Origin: a virus
DNA: 39,925 bases
Virus record (IMG/VR): IMGVR_UViG_3300030060_004758
Location: 1-39,925 of that record
Reading direction: 5' to 3' (one strand)
In this document: positions 22,635 to 30,411 of the stretch, in pieces
Numbering within the stretch: position 1 is the first letter of the stretch
Layout of the letters: the number at the start of each line of letters is the position of its first letter
Translations under genes and position numbers: made by a program
Notes under the pieces: model-generated
Told to the model about the DNA's origin: nothing
Database searches by the model: none
The model's input: only the letters and a program-made list of their open reading frames with translations

Positions 22635-23347
22635 TAAAAATACCTTTAGTCATAGATTCTAATGAAAGAGGACCGTTAAAAGATGCAGTGGTTAGAGCAG
22701 CAGAAAGACAAGGAATACCAGTTAGACAAGAGTTTCTTCAGGGAATGGGTGATTATAAAGCAGGAGATGGACATATAGAGTGTAAAAGCATACCTGATTT
22801 GTTTCAATCTACATATTCAGGGCATTTGATGCGTCAAATGGAAAACTTAGATGCAAATTGCCAAAGAGTGTTTTTAGTAATTCATGGAGATCTTGCAAAG
22901 TATGTTAGAATATCAAATAATCAAGGTAGGAAAACTACTTACTCTAAATCGTTGAATACATTGACGGGCATCATTGCTCGCATAATGGCTGACTTTGATT
23001 GTCATGTGTGGCGAGCAAACAATTACAGTGAAGCAGCCATGTTCATAACGAAGTTGCACTCTAAACTACATACTTCTGCCTCTACTCATGGCGCTAAAGC
23101 GATTACTAGAGTTAGCACTAACGATATTAGGGCAGACATGTTACTTTCAATACCGGGATTTGGTCAAGACTTAGTAGAAAAACTGTTGCAAAAATGCGGC
23201 TCTATTGAAGAAATGTTACATGTCGAATCTATTAAACAGGTGAAGGGGATGGGTTCTGTTCTGAGACAGCGACTGATAGAGGTATTGAGCAGCGAAGAAC
23301 CTGTAAAAGTTGAAAGAAAATACAATAAAAGGAGAGAAAAGATATGA
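22631..23347 (+). CDS. ERCC4/XPF-type nuclease with helix-hairpin-helix domain
   Basis: The nuclease signature reads D9...GDY (40-42)...ECK (50-52)...D56, equivalent to GD...ERKxxxD of XPF, MUS81 and Hef; the arginine of ERK is cysteine here. The C-terminal 60 residues carry two HhH hairpins (LLSIPGFGQDLVEKLLQKCG and IKQVKGMGSVLRQRLIEVL). This pair of domains makes a structure-specific nuclease cutting forks, flaps or recombination intermediates, often as a dimer bound to PCNA. 238 residues, without the Hef helicase. Coupled by ATGA on both sides. Confidence 0.9.
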   Translation: MIKIPLVIDSNERGPLKDAVVRAAERQGIPVRQEFLQGMGDYKAGDGHIECKSIPDLFQSTYSGHLMRQMENLDANCQRVFLVIHGDLAKYVRISNNQGRKTTYSKSLNTLTGIIARIMADFDCHVWRANNYSEAAMFITKLHSKLHTSASTHGAKAITRVSTNDIRADMLLSIPGFGQDLVEKLLQKCGSIEEMLHVESIKQVKGMGSVLRQRLIEVLSSEEPVKVERKYNKRREKI

Positions 23348-24753
23348 TTGAGCATAGCGTAGAACATTATGAGTGTATGAGGAAATATCCTATTTTGAGA
23401 GGATATTTAGAACATTTTAGAGAAGTGTCGAAAGATAACGAAATACCGGGCCTTCTATCTTTCTTTTTTATTCTCGGACAAGCAGCCCTTCCATTTGTAA
23501 GAACGCCGATAGGTGCATCTAACATAGATCCTAGAGTAAGTGTATTTTGGATTCAAGATACTAGAACAGGTAAGTCAGTTGCTTTTGAAATTATTCAAAA
23601 GGTCATGAATGATGTTGGTATAGACTGTGTGGATTATACGACAGGTACAGATGCAGCGATGGTCGGCTCTTGGAGTAGAGATGAAGATGGAACATTACAC
23701 CAAACGCCCGGTGTATTAGCAGGTGCAAAGGGTATGAACTTTGATGAAGGCTCTATCATCCTTAAACCAACACAACACTCAGAGCAAACTGTTCTATTCT
23801 TACAGTCGGCTCTAAATGCTGCTGGAACAGGTAGAAACTTTTTGACAAAGCATTTGAAAGACGGAACAATCACTATCGAATCATTAGTATCTCTGTGGAT
23901 TACTACATTCCCTCCACAAGGTATCAAAGAACATGTACTTGACAAAGGTATTTTTCAAAGAGTGTTGGTTTATTGGAGGCACTGGACCCTTGAAATGAAG
24001 CGTAATATTGCACACGAACTAGCAGACGCTGTATATAACAAGGTTGAGTTTGAGGTATCTTACGAAGAAGTTGTTAAGTTCTTCACAGATTTGCAGACTC
24101 GCTTAAAACAGAGGATTTTGGACATAAACGGGATTAGTGGAGAAGAATGGATAAATTCTACTCGTGAATTGCAAGAAGGCTGGGCTATGAACGCTATGTA
24201 TGACATGTTTAAAATCGATGCATCGTATAGATCGGCTTTGCATCAAGCAATTGATGATTACTATGATTTAGTAGAGAATATGGACCCTAAGAAACAAGGT
24301 GTATGTGCTTCTTTCATCATGGGATTACAGAATTACACTAACATATTAGCACATCACATGGCTATGGTAGAAGGTGTATGGATAGTTACAGGTGATCATG
24401 TTGACATGGCTAAAGAAATATTGTATGACTTATATCACAATCTAATTGATTGGCTTGAATCTGAAGTCAAAGTGGGCATGGCAGGTGCTGTTAAGAGAAA
24501 ACTAGAGGCCAGTTGGAAGTCCTCTTACTGGCGTTGTGAGCAATACGACTTTAATGACAATCGTGGACCGGGGTGGGCAAAGAAAGTAGAAGTCATGAAG
24601 ATGTTTGGTAAAAATGAGAATCTGAGCAGCATGCCCGGAATAAATAACAAATATAACGAAGCGGGGAAAAGTATGTTTGAGGAAACCCGTGAAGGGAAAA
24701 GTAAGTATGTAAGGCTTCTCAAAGAATTTAGAAAACAGGAGGTAACAAGTTGA
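23344..24753 (+). CDS. P-loop ATPase, DUF3987-like; candidate replicative helicase
   Basis: Walker A is QDTRTGKS (71-78), Walker B NFDEGS (132-137), followed by SLWITTFPPQGI (sensor-like) and GIFQRVLVYWR, where an arginine finger is expected. This order resembles DUF3987 and other AAA+/RecA-related ATPases of phages that stand in for a replicative helicase. No MCM, DnaB or Cdc6 homologue is seen in the window, and the gene closes the replication block, so a helicase role is likely but inferred. 469 residues; the C-terminal half is helical. ATGA overlap upstream. Confidence 0.65.
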   Translation: MIEHSVEHYECMRKYPILRGYLEHFREVSKDNEIPGLLSFFFILGQAALPFVRTPIGASNIDPRVSVFWIQDTRTGKSVAFEIIQKVMNDVGIDCVDYTTGTDAAMVGSWSRDEDGTLHQTPGVLAGAKGMNFDEGSIILKPTQHSEQTVLFLQSALNAAGTGRNFLTKHLKDGTITIESLVSLWITTFPPQGIKEHVLDKGIFQRVLVYWRHWTLEMKRNIAHELADAVYNKVEFEVSYEEVVKFFTDLQTRLKQRILDINGISGEEWINSTRELQEGWAMNAMYDMFKIDASYRSALHQAIDDYYDLVENMDPKKQGVCASFIMGLQNYTNILAHHMAMVEGVWIVTGDHVDMAKEILYDLYHNLIDWLESEVKVGMAGAVKRKLEASWKSSYWRCEQYDFNDNRGPGWAKKVEVMKMFGKNENLSSMPGINNKYNEAGKSMFEETREGKSKYVRLLKEFRKQEVTS

Positions 24754-24908
24754 AGAAGATTTGTTCTCTGTGTAATGCCGAATACGAATACAAAGCAGAA
24801 GGCATAAGCGGTTACTTTGGGTTACTAAAAGTAGATTTTTGTGGTTGGTGTCTCGCTTGCATGGGCGCTATGCAAGAAAGCCTCAGCGATTTTGAGGAGG
24901 AAGAATAA
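24750..24908 (+). CDS. Mini zinc-binding protein with TTG start (52 aa)
   Basis: TTG at 24750 overlaps the stop of the ATPase gene and is preceded by GGAGGT (24738-24743) at ideal spacing. Cysteine pairs CSLC (5-8) and CGWCLAC (31-37) flank a short beta-type linker, so a zinc ribbon is likely. It ends DFEEEE, coding the next binding site. Again it directly follows a nucleic-acid motor, as at 7157. Confidence 0.6.
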   Translation: MKKICSLCNAEYEYKAEGISGYFGLLKVDFCGWCLACMGAMQESLSDFEEEE

Positions 24909-25462
24909 TGAAAGGGCAGCACTTTGTAGTTTTTGCTTTTGGTCATGAATTTTGTCACATGATGAATTCTCCTGAAGTTTTAGTTATTGTGAGTGACAAT
25001 TACACCTCAATCTACACTAGTCATCATTCATATCCAAATTCAAAGCCAGTGAATTACACAAAAATCAAAAATGAACTGGCAGAAATAATTGATAATGGTG
25101 GTATATTAGTTATGAAAAATACCGAACTTTACGGTTTGACAATAGATTGGATGGGTATAACTAAAAATAATCCTTCCGAAATGGTAGACCATATAGAAAA
25201 CCACGTAATTGAGTTAGATCTTGAATTAAAACGATTGACTGAACAGAAATTAAATTACAGTGATATAGATTTAAACTATTCTTTGCACACAGAAATGTAT
25301 GCACCTATATGGCAGAAAGGAAGCAAAGACAAAATAATACAAGAATGCATATCAGATGCAAACATTATACTCACACTGATTAAGCGTTGTAGCGACGCAG
25401 GTAATATAAAGGTGAGGTTAAGAAATGAGAAAACACCAATGGAGTTTGATGTAGAATGGTAA
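24908..25462 (+). CDS. Unknown protein (184 aa)
   Basis: ATG 24908 follows GAGGAGGAAGAATA. The first half ([20 protein letters not shown]) has an HEFCH segment; despite the likeness to HExxH it lacks the right spacing for a zinc protease. The middle is helical ([20 protein letters not shown]), and the C-terminal part ends in short strands. It is more AT-rich than the chaperonin that follows. No family recognised. Confidence 0.6.
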   Translation: MKGQHFVVFAFGHEFCHMMNSPEVLVIVSDNYTSIYTSHHSYPNSKPVNYTKIKNELAEIIDNGGILVMKNTELYGLTIDWMGITKNNPSEMVDHIENHVIELDLELKRLTEQKLNYSDIDLNYSLHTEMYAPIWQKGSKDKIIQECISDANIILTLIKRCSDAGNIKVRLRNEKTPMEFDVEW

Positions 25463-26952
25463 ATAACGGAGAGCAACAACAAACAGCACAGAGTCTAAAC
25501 ATTCGTGCTGCAAAAGCAATAGCAGATACGGTAAGAACGACACTTGGCCCAGCAGGAATGGACAAGATGATGGTAGATGGAGGTGGTAATGTCATTGTAA
25601 CAAATGATGGGGCTACAATTCTACAAGAACTTGATGTTTCGCATCCCGGTGCTAAAATGATTATTGAAGCGGCCAATACGCAAGAAAGCATGTGCTATGA
25701 TGGCACTACTAGCACAGTTGTATTAGCAGGTCAGTTACTAAGTAATACAGAATCTCTGTTTGAAAAGGGTTTACACCCCAATGTCATTTGTAAAGGTTAC
25801 AGACAAGCAGCACAATGGGCAGTAGAGCATATACAATCATTGTCACAAGCAGCCAAACCTCATCTGAAACATGTGGCTCAAACATCAATCACTGGTAAAT
25901 CATTAGAATCTGCCATGGAACATGTTAGTGGACTATGTGTAAAGGCAGCAGAGTTAGCCGGTGGCGATTTTGAACGCATACGTGTCCTGTGTCAGCCCGG
26001 TGGAGGCTTAGAAGACTCAACATGCTTCTCAGGTGTGGTTTTGCACAAGGAGTTTATGTTACCTGCTATGCCATTATTGCAAGATAAAGCATTGTTAGTT
26101 AATACTGGATTAAGCAACAAAAAGAATGAAGATAACGTGCAAGTATCACTTGGATCTGCTGCTGAATACCAACAGTATCAGCAAACTACGACTAGAGACA
26201 TTTGGGTGAAGAAAGCAGAGGCTATCATTAGCCGACTCCCTGAAGGAGGCGCATTATTTGTTAGAGACCATGTGAATGAAGTAGTTGCTGCTACACTAGC
26301 AAAGGCGGGCATCAGTGTCGTGCAACGTCTTCCTGAGAGCGACTTGACCGCACTTGGTTTACTTCTAAATACAACTGCTGCTCATACCATAGAGGATTTA
26401 GGAGATGCAGTTGACGCAAATGTAGAATGCACTACTATCGGTGATATGAAATATGTAGTAGTAAAAGGAGAGGGGGAAGTTACTACCCTCATCCTTAGAG
26501 GGGCTACCAAACAGACTCTCGATGAAACAGAGCGTGGTTTTGAAGATGCCCTTGGAGTAGTATGTCTAGCATACAATACTCTTGAGGTCGTGCCGGGTGG
26601 AGGTGCAGCATACCTTAACTCCGCTATCAATCTACGAAGCAGAGCGGCAGAAATAGGTGGTCGTGCGCAAATGGCAATTGATGCTTTTGCCGATGCACTT
26701 GAAACAATACCTGCTACTATCGCTGAAAACGCAGGTCACGATCCTCTTGATACAGTATTAGCACTTAGAAATGAACACTTATCAGGTAACACAGATTTTG
26801 GTCCTAACATTGAAAATGGAGGCACTTGTTCTATGAAATCGGCTGATGTATGGGAGCCACTGAATCTAGTCAAGCAGGCTATTCAGTCTGCAAGCGAGGT
26901 CACTATCAGCATTCTGCGCATCGATGACATCATCGGTAAGCGTGGCGAGTGA
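25456..26952 (+). CDS. Group II chaperonin (thermosome subunit)
   Basis: ATP-site motifs are clear: [14 protein letters not shown] (from residue 25), NDGATIL (50-56), DGTTS (82-86), PGGG (380-383) and the catalytic-type Asp near 409 in [13 protein letters not shown], then [12 protein letters not shown]. The usual GDGTT glycine before the Asp is Tyr here. At 498 residues it is about 40-50 shorter than archaeal subunits, mostly at the two ends. It would form a double-ring folding chamber, alone or mixed with host subunits. It overlaps the gene at 24908 by seven bases and stands last in the plus-strand block, next to the structural genes. Confidence 0.95.
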   Translation: MVNNGEQQQTAQSLNIRAAKAIADTVRTTLGPAGMDKMMVDGGGNVIVTNDGATILQELDVSHPGAKMIIEAANTQESMCYDGTTSTVVLAGQLLSNTESLFEKGLHPNVICKGYRQAAQWAVEHIQSLSQAAKPHLKHVAQTSITGKSLESAMEHVSGLCVKAAELAGGDFERIRVLCQPGGGLEDSTCFSGVVLHKEFMLPAMPLLQDKALLVNTGLSNKKNEDNVQVSLGSAAEYQQYQQTTTRDIWVKKAEAIISRLPEGGALFVRDHVNEVVAATLAKAGISVVQRLPESDLTALGLLLNTTAAHTIEDLGDAVDANVECTTIGDMKYVVVKGEGEVTTLILRGATKQTLDETERGFEDALGVVCLAYNTLEVVPGGGAAYLNSAINLRSRAAEIGGRAQMAIDAFADALETIPATIAENAGHDPLDTVLALRNEHLSGNTDFGPNIENGGTCSMKSADVWEPLNLVKQAIQSASEVTISILRIDDIIGKRGE

Positions 26953-27021
26953 TTATTGCCTAGAGGCAGTAACTAATTCTCTAGCAAAGCGCCCGTAGGG
27001 AAACCTGCGGGTCTTGCTAGA
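26953..27021. terminator. Two tandem perfect hairpins at the convergent gene junction
   Basis: Hairpin 1: TTATTGCC (26953-26960) pairs with GGCAGTAA (26965-26972) around TAGA, eight pairs including a wobble, beginning on the base after the chaperonin stop. Hairpin 2: TCTAGCAA-type arm 26980-26987 pairs with 27014-27021, a small internal loop, then CCCGTAGG (26992-26999) with CCTGCGGG (27004-27011) around a GAAA tetraloop on the plus strand. They overlap the end of the minus-strand ribbon gene. A bidirectional terminator or RNA 3'-end element is likely; no long T-run follows. Confidence 0.55.
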
Positions 27022-27192
27022 CTTAGATTTAGGTAGAGACTTTTCCCCTAGTTTAGACATATGCCCACAAATGGGACACTCTTGAATTGCTATACCCTTG
27101 CCGGAAAAGTAAACGCCTCTAATTACAAGAGGAATGCTTTTCTCTTTACAACTTACGCATTTTATTTGCAATTCAGCAAGTAATTGGCCCAT
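26953..27192 (-). CDS. Small zinc-ribbon protein (79 aa)
   Basis: I start it at the ATG at 27192 (MGQLLAELQIKC), just past the end of the upstream minus gene, rather than at 27261, which would overlap that gene by 65 bases. CVSC and CPIC lie about 26 residues apart across VIRGVYFSGKGIAIQE, a ribbon layout. The tail is basic (KSKSSKTRRFPYGRFARE), fitting nucleic-acid binding. Last gene of the minus-strand block; its stop touches the chaperonin stop. Confidence 0.6.
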   Translation of the reverse strand: MGQLLAELQIKCVSCKEKSIPLVIRGVYFSGKGIAIQECPICGHMSKLGEKSLPKSKSSKTRRFPYGRFARELVTASRQ

Positions 27193-27196
27193 GTTA

Positions 27197-28384
27197 TCAA
27201 GCCTGTAAAAATAGTAAATGCCAAGCACTGCCATCATATGCAAATCTAGCGTATTTGCCATTTGCTATGTTTATGTTAGCCGCACTAGCATTGTCAGTTT
27301 TAGCGTTGAATACTGTATTAAATGAATTAGCAGTAGATATGTTTCTGATTTCAATTACATGTCCCGGTGGGAATGTTCCACTAGGTGTAAGTGTAGCGTG
27401 AGCGCTGCCACCATTAGGGTTCACCAACCATATATTTGCTTGGTCAAAGGTGAATGAAGTATTAACAGTCACTATACTTAACTCATTAGGGCCAAGCCTG
27501 TGTGTGTGCATTGCCTTGGTGCCACCTAGTGTCTTAGATGCAGCATAATAGAGCATCGAGTGAGAATCAGGCGTATGACTCTGCCATATGGCCCCGAATT
27601 CGCTATTGGTCAAGTCTCCACTCTCATTGCCACTGTAAAGAGCAGCGAGATCGGTGTGAGAGTCAATAGCATTACTAGCAGTAGCAAAACCAGTTCCAAC
27701 TGTATTCCCACCTTTAGTCAGATGTTGCAAATAAATAGGACTAGTTCTGATGAACACTCTCCTATCATGTAAAACAGGAGTTGCGCTTAGTGAAGCAGTT
27801 ACGTTTGCCGCTCCACCCGTCATACCGTATCGCAGAACTGCCAACACTATTGATTGATGATTACTACGTGTATTTCCTATGGACGGATCAGATAAAAATC
27901 CTGAAGGGATAAGAGGTGTTCCTAAAGAAGGGACAACTGGCGTTCCCATTTCATACCTGATTCTAGCAGTTGTTCCTCCGTCTGAACATACATATACCAC
28001 TACAAACACCTCACTAGTGGCAGTTGGAACTGCGGGTAGAGAGCCATTGAAGTTAGCAGTGCCTGTCGCTCCTATCGTGATTTGCTGTGTAGCACCGGGA
28101 CCACCTGCGAATTTGTATAATGCGCCGTCTAATACACAGTAACCACCGTGTATAGTAACAACTCCTGAAGATGCAGTTTCTATAAAGCCCGGAGTAGTCG
28201 CTGCTATACTGTTCCTCAGAGATGTTCCTACGGCTGTATCAGATATACGAATTATACCGTTTCCATGTATACCTTCGTATGGGTTAGTCAAACTTGGAGA
28301 TGATAAACCATCTCCATCTTTTAGTCCCTCTGCGCTACTGCTCATACCAGCAGCAGCCATATGTCCTGCTTTCGGATTCGTCAT
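27197..28384 (-). CDS. Probable tail fibre / virion surface protein (395 aa)
   Basis: Rich in Gly, Ser, Thr, Ala and Asn with few charged residues, typical of fibre and receptor-binding proteins. SSGVVTIHGGYCVLDGALYK resembles the repeat-rich shafts of marine phage structural proteins; a HTHRLGPNEL segment and a beta-rich end (IEIRNISTANSFN) could form the tip. It starts after GAGGTGAG through an ATGA overlap with the gene upstream. Adsorption to the host is the probable role. Confidence 0.5.
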   Translation of the reverse strand: MTNPKAGHMAAAGMSSSAEGLKDGDGLSSPSLTNPYEGIHGNGIIRISDTAVGTSLRNSIAATTPGFIETASSGVVTIHGGYCVLDGALYKFAGGPGATQQITIGATGTANFNGSLPAVPTATSEVFVVVYVCSDGGTTARIRYEMGTPVVPSLGTPLIPSGFLSDPSIGNTRSNHQSIVLAVLRYGMTGGAANVTASLSATPVLHDRRVFIRTSPIYLQHLTKGGNTVGTGFATASNAIDSHTDLAALYSGNESGDLTNSEFGAIWQSHTPDSHSMLYYAASKTLGGTKAMHTHRLGPNELSIVTVNTSFTFDQANIWLVNPNGGSAHATLTPSGTFPPGHVIEIRNISTANSFNTVFNAKTDNASAANINIANGKYARFAYDGSAWHLLFLQA

Positions 28385-28737
28385 GGTCTCACCTCAATAA
28401 TTGCTGAGAAAACAATTTCATTATTGTTACTCTTAGTAATAGAATCGTATGTATATCTTGCTATTGCTGTTGTATCAGTGGAATCTGAAGGATTTTTGTA
28501 TTGTAATACTACCTCTTTCAAAGGACTAGTGAATGTTGTCGATAATGGAACTTTAGCCTCCACAGATAAACTGTGGTCATCGATGACTCTGACAATAGGA
28601 GTTACGACAATAGCAGGTTGTGCGGCCCCTGTATCGTCTTGACTGGCAAGTGTCCCTCCAAACCCAAATACAACTTCATTTATTCTTGATTTAAGCGTAT
28701 CAATTACATATCTTGTTCCTTGATTTAATAATGGCAT
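28381..28737 (-). CDS. Small virion-associated protein (118 aa)
   Basis: Beta-rich sequence (INEVVFGFGGTLASQ, LKEVVLQYKNPSDSTD, NNEIVFSAIIEVRP) with a strong AAGGAGGGG site before the ATG at 28737. Size and position between the 556-residue protein and the fibre suggest a tail or baseplate connector; sequence alone does not name it. Confidence 0.5.
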   Translation of the reverse strand: MPLLNQGTRYVIDTLKSRINEVVFGFGGTLASQDDTGAAQPAIVVTPIVRVIDDHSLSVEAKVPLSTTFTSPLKEVVLQYKNPSDSTDTTAIARYTYDSITKSNNNEIVFSAIIEVRP

Positions 28738-28738
28738 A

Positions 28739-30409
28739 TCAGCCCCTCCTTCTGTTTGAAAATGTTCCTTTGTTCATTTTTATCTTTAGGTGACTATTAG
28801 CAGATTCAGGCAACGTGTCCGTAGATATTTGAAACAATTCCTCATCGTCCTCTACTAAATCAGGTGATGCAGTAGCAATTACTACTGATGTAGTCCCAGC
28901 GCTACTAACTTTACCTAACAGATTACCATTAGCCCGATAAACAAAAGCATCTGCTTTACCATCACTTATTACGCTTGATGTAAAGACAGAATTAGCGTTA
29001 GTTCCATCTGTGGTGAAATTGGTCGTGCCAACAGCGTGTCCACCACCATTGTTGATGAGTATACCCGTGGATTTCAGATGCCTTCTGCCATGGATAATAT
29101 TAGTTGCAGGTATGCCAATGGACATACCGCCCGTTGGATCTTTAACGGTTCTAGTTTCTACTCTGTAAGAAATTTTGATATTATACCCAAATGCAGTTGC
29201 AAACTCCTCTTGACTGAACTGCCTATTTCTTTCTTCATTGTCACGAATACTAGAACTAATATCGACTTCTTGGAATCTTTGCAAAATATCTTCTATTGAG
29301 CCTTCTACTGAGTTTATATCAATATCAGATTTGCGTTCCGTAAGGTTGTGTTTAACGGACAATACTATTTTACGTTTAGAATCAGTAATCGTTTCATAAG
29401 AAATCACATCTCCCGGTTGCACTCGACTCGACATTAAAGTCCCTACCAACTTTTCATTCCCTTTAGCCTTTTTTGCCATAGAAAGTAGTCTACGCCCTAT
29501 CGCTTTGGAACTAGCCTTTGTGATTGCCGTAGGTGCAAAGATACCTCCCGGTATCTCATTTACAGTATCTCCTTGCGGCCCAAAGTCGTCAACTTGAACT
29601 ACGTTTTGGTCATTGTTAGCACGGCTTTTACCTCGGACAACCACACGATTCAAAGTGCTTTCACCCTCTGTTTCTATGGAGCCTTCCGAAACCATAGTTT
29701 GAGTTATTATGTGTTCTCTACCGTGCTTTTGTTGATGTGAATATTCTATATTACCGAATTGGTCAGTATTAGCGTTGTAACCATCATGTCTTGCTAAAAA
29801 CCGTATGGCGCTTACTCCGTCAACGCCATAGAAATCCTGTGCAACAAACGTCCCACTAGGATTGTTTATTTTTATCCCATTCAAAGAATTAGTGCTGGCC
29901 TTTGCTATTCTACTTACTAAATCAGTAGTTCGTAAACCTACATTTGCCTTTTGTCCAATCCTTACAGTCTTATCAGTAAAACCAATTTGTTTTAATTCTT
30001 GGCCTTTTAGATTTCCAAGCCTAAATCTAGTGCCCTTTTCACTACTTTCTATCGATGCTGGCACCAACGCTTGTTCGGGATTCTCAGCACCTATAATTAA
30101 AGGTGGTAATCCAGTAGATGTTGTAACCTTGTCATCATTAAGAAATATGTTGCCTGTATATCTGTGCCCATCGCTAACATTATGGGTTAAGCGAATCGTA
30201 TCTTCTTCTTCAATGAGTGAATATTTTCGATCGTGAGTTGGCATGAAATCGCTAGATGTGGGTGCCTTTACTAAAAATCCACTTTGTTGCTTTGTATACT
30301 CTGCGTGTCTAACTCCATTATCCACAAACTTAGGCTTACTAATTTTTTTCATTACTGAAGTTTGAGTAGCATCGAAACGGCCAGTTGCAAGGTTTTTACC
30401 TAACGCCAT
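28739..30409 (-). CDS. Structural protein, possibly tail hub or baseplate (556 aa)
   Basis: The central part (DLVSRIAKASTNSLNGIKIN; AIRFLARHDGYN; TLNRVVVRGKSRAN; RVQPGDVISYETI) resembles in outline the domain order of phage tail-hub proteins of the gp27/gpD type, where a binding domain is followed by an OB-like domain with a (Q)PGD turn. The C-terminal third is beta-rich (ILINNGGGHAVGTTNF, DAFVYRANGNLLGKV). ATG 30409 follows GGGGAG. It begins two bases after the stop of the giant gene, so they are one transcript. The hub reading is tentative. Confidence 0.5.
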   Translation of the reverse strand: MALGKNLATGRFDATQTSVMKKISKPKFVDNGVRHAEYTKQQSGFLVKAPTSSDFMPTHDRKYSLIEEEDTIRLTHNVSDGHRYTGNIFLNDDKVTTSTGLPPLIIGAENPEQALVPASIESSEKGTRFRLGNLKGQELKQIGFTDKTVRIGQKANVGLRTTDLVSRIAKASTNSLNGIKINNPSGTFVAQDFYGVDGVSAIRFLARHDGYNANTDQFGNIEYSHQQKHGREHIITQTMVSEGSIETEGESTLNRVVVRGKSRANNDQNVVQVDDFGPQGDTVNEIPGGIFAPTAITKASSKAIGRRLLSMAKKAKGNEKLVGTLMSSRVQPGDVISYETITDSKRKIVLSVKHNLTERKSDIDINSVEGSIEDILQRFQEVDISSSIRDNEERNRQFSQEEFATAFGYNIKISYRVETRTVKDPTGGMSIGIPATNIIHGRRHLKSTGILINNGGGHAVGTTNFTTDGTNANSVFTSSVISDGKADAFVYRANGNLLGKVSSAGTTSVVIATASPDLVEDDEELFQISTDTLPESANSHLKIKMNKGTFSNRRRG

Positions 30410-30411
30410 AA

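Noticed and set aside
24935-24980. HEFCH as a zinc protease HExxH motif
   Set aside because: The spacing gives H-E-F-C-H, which matches HExxH in letters, but no downstream glutamate/histidine motif or helical context supports a protease.
26953-27261. Longer start of the minus-strand ribbon gene at 27261
   Set aside because: It would overlap the fibre gene by 65 bases; the ATG at 27192 lies directly behind that gene's stop and keeps both cysteine pairs.
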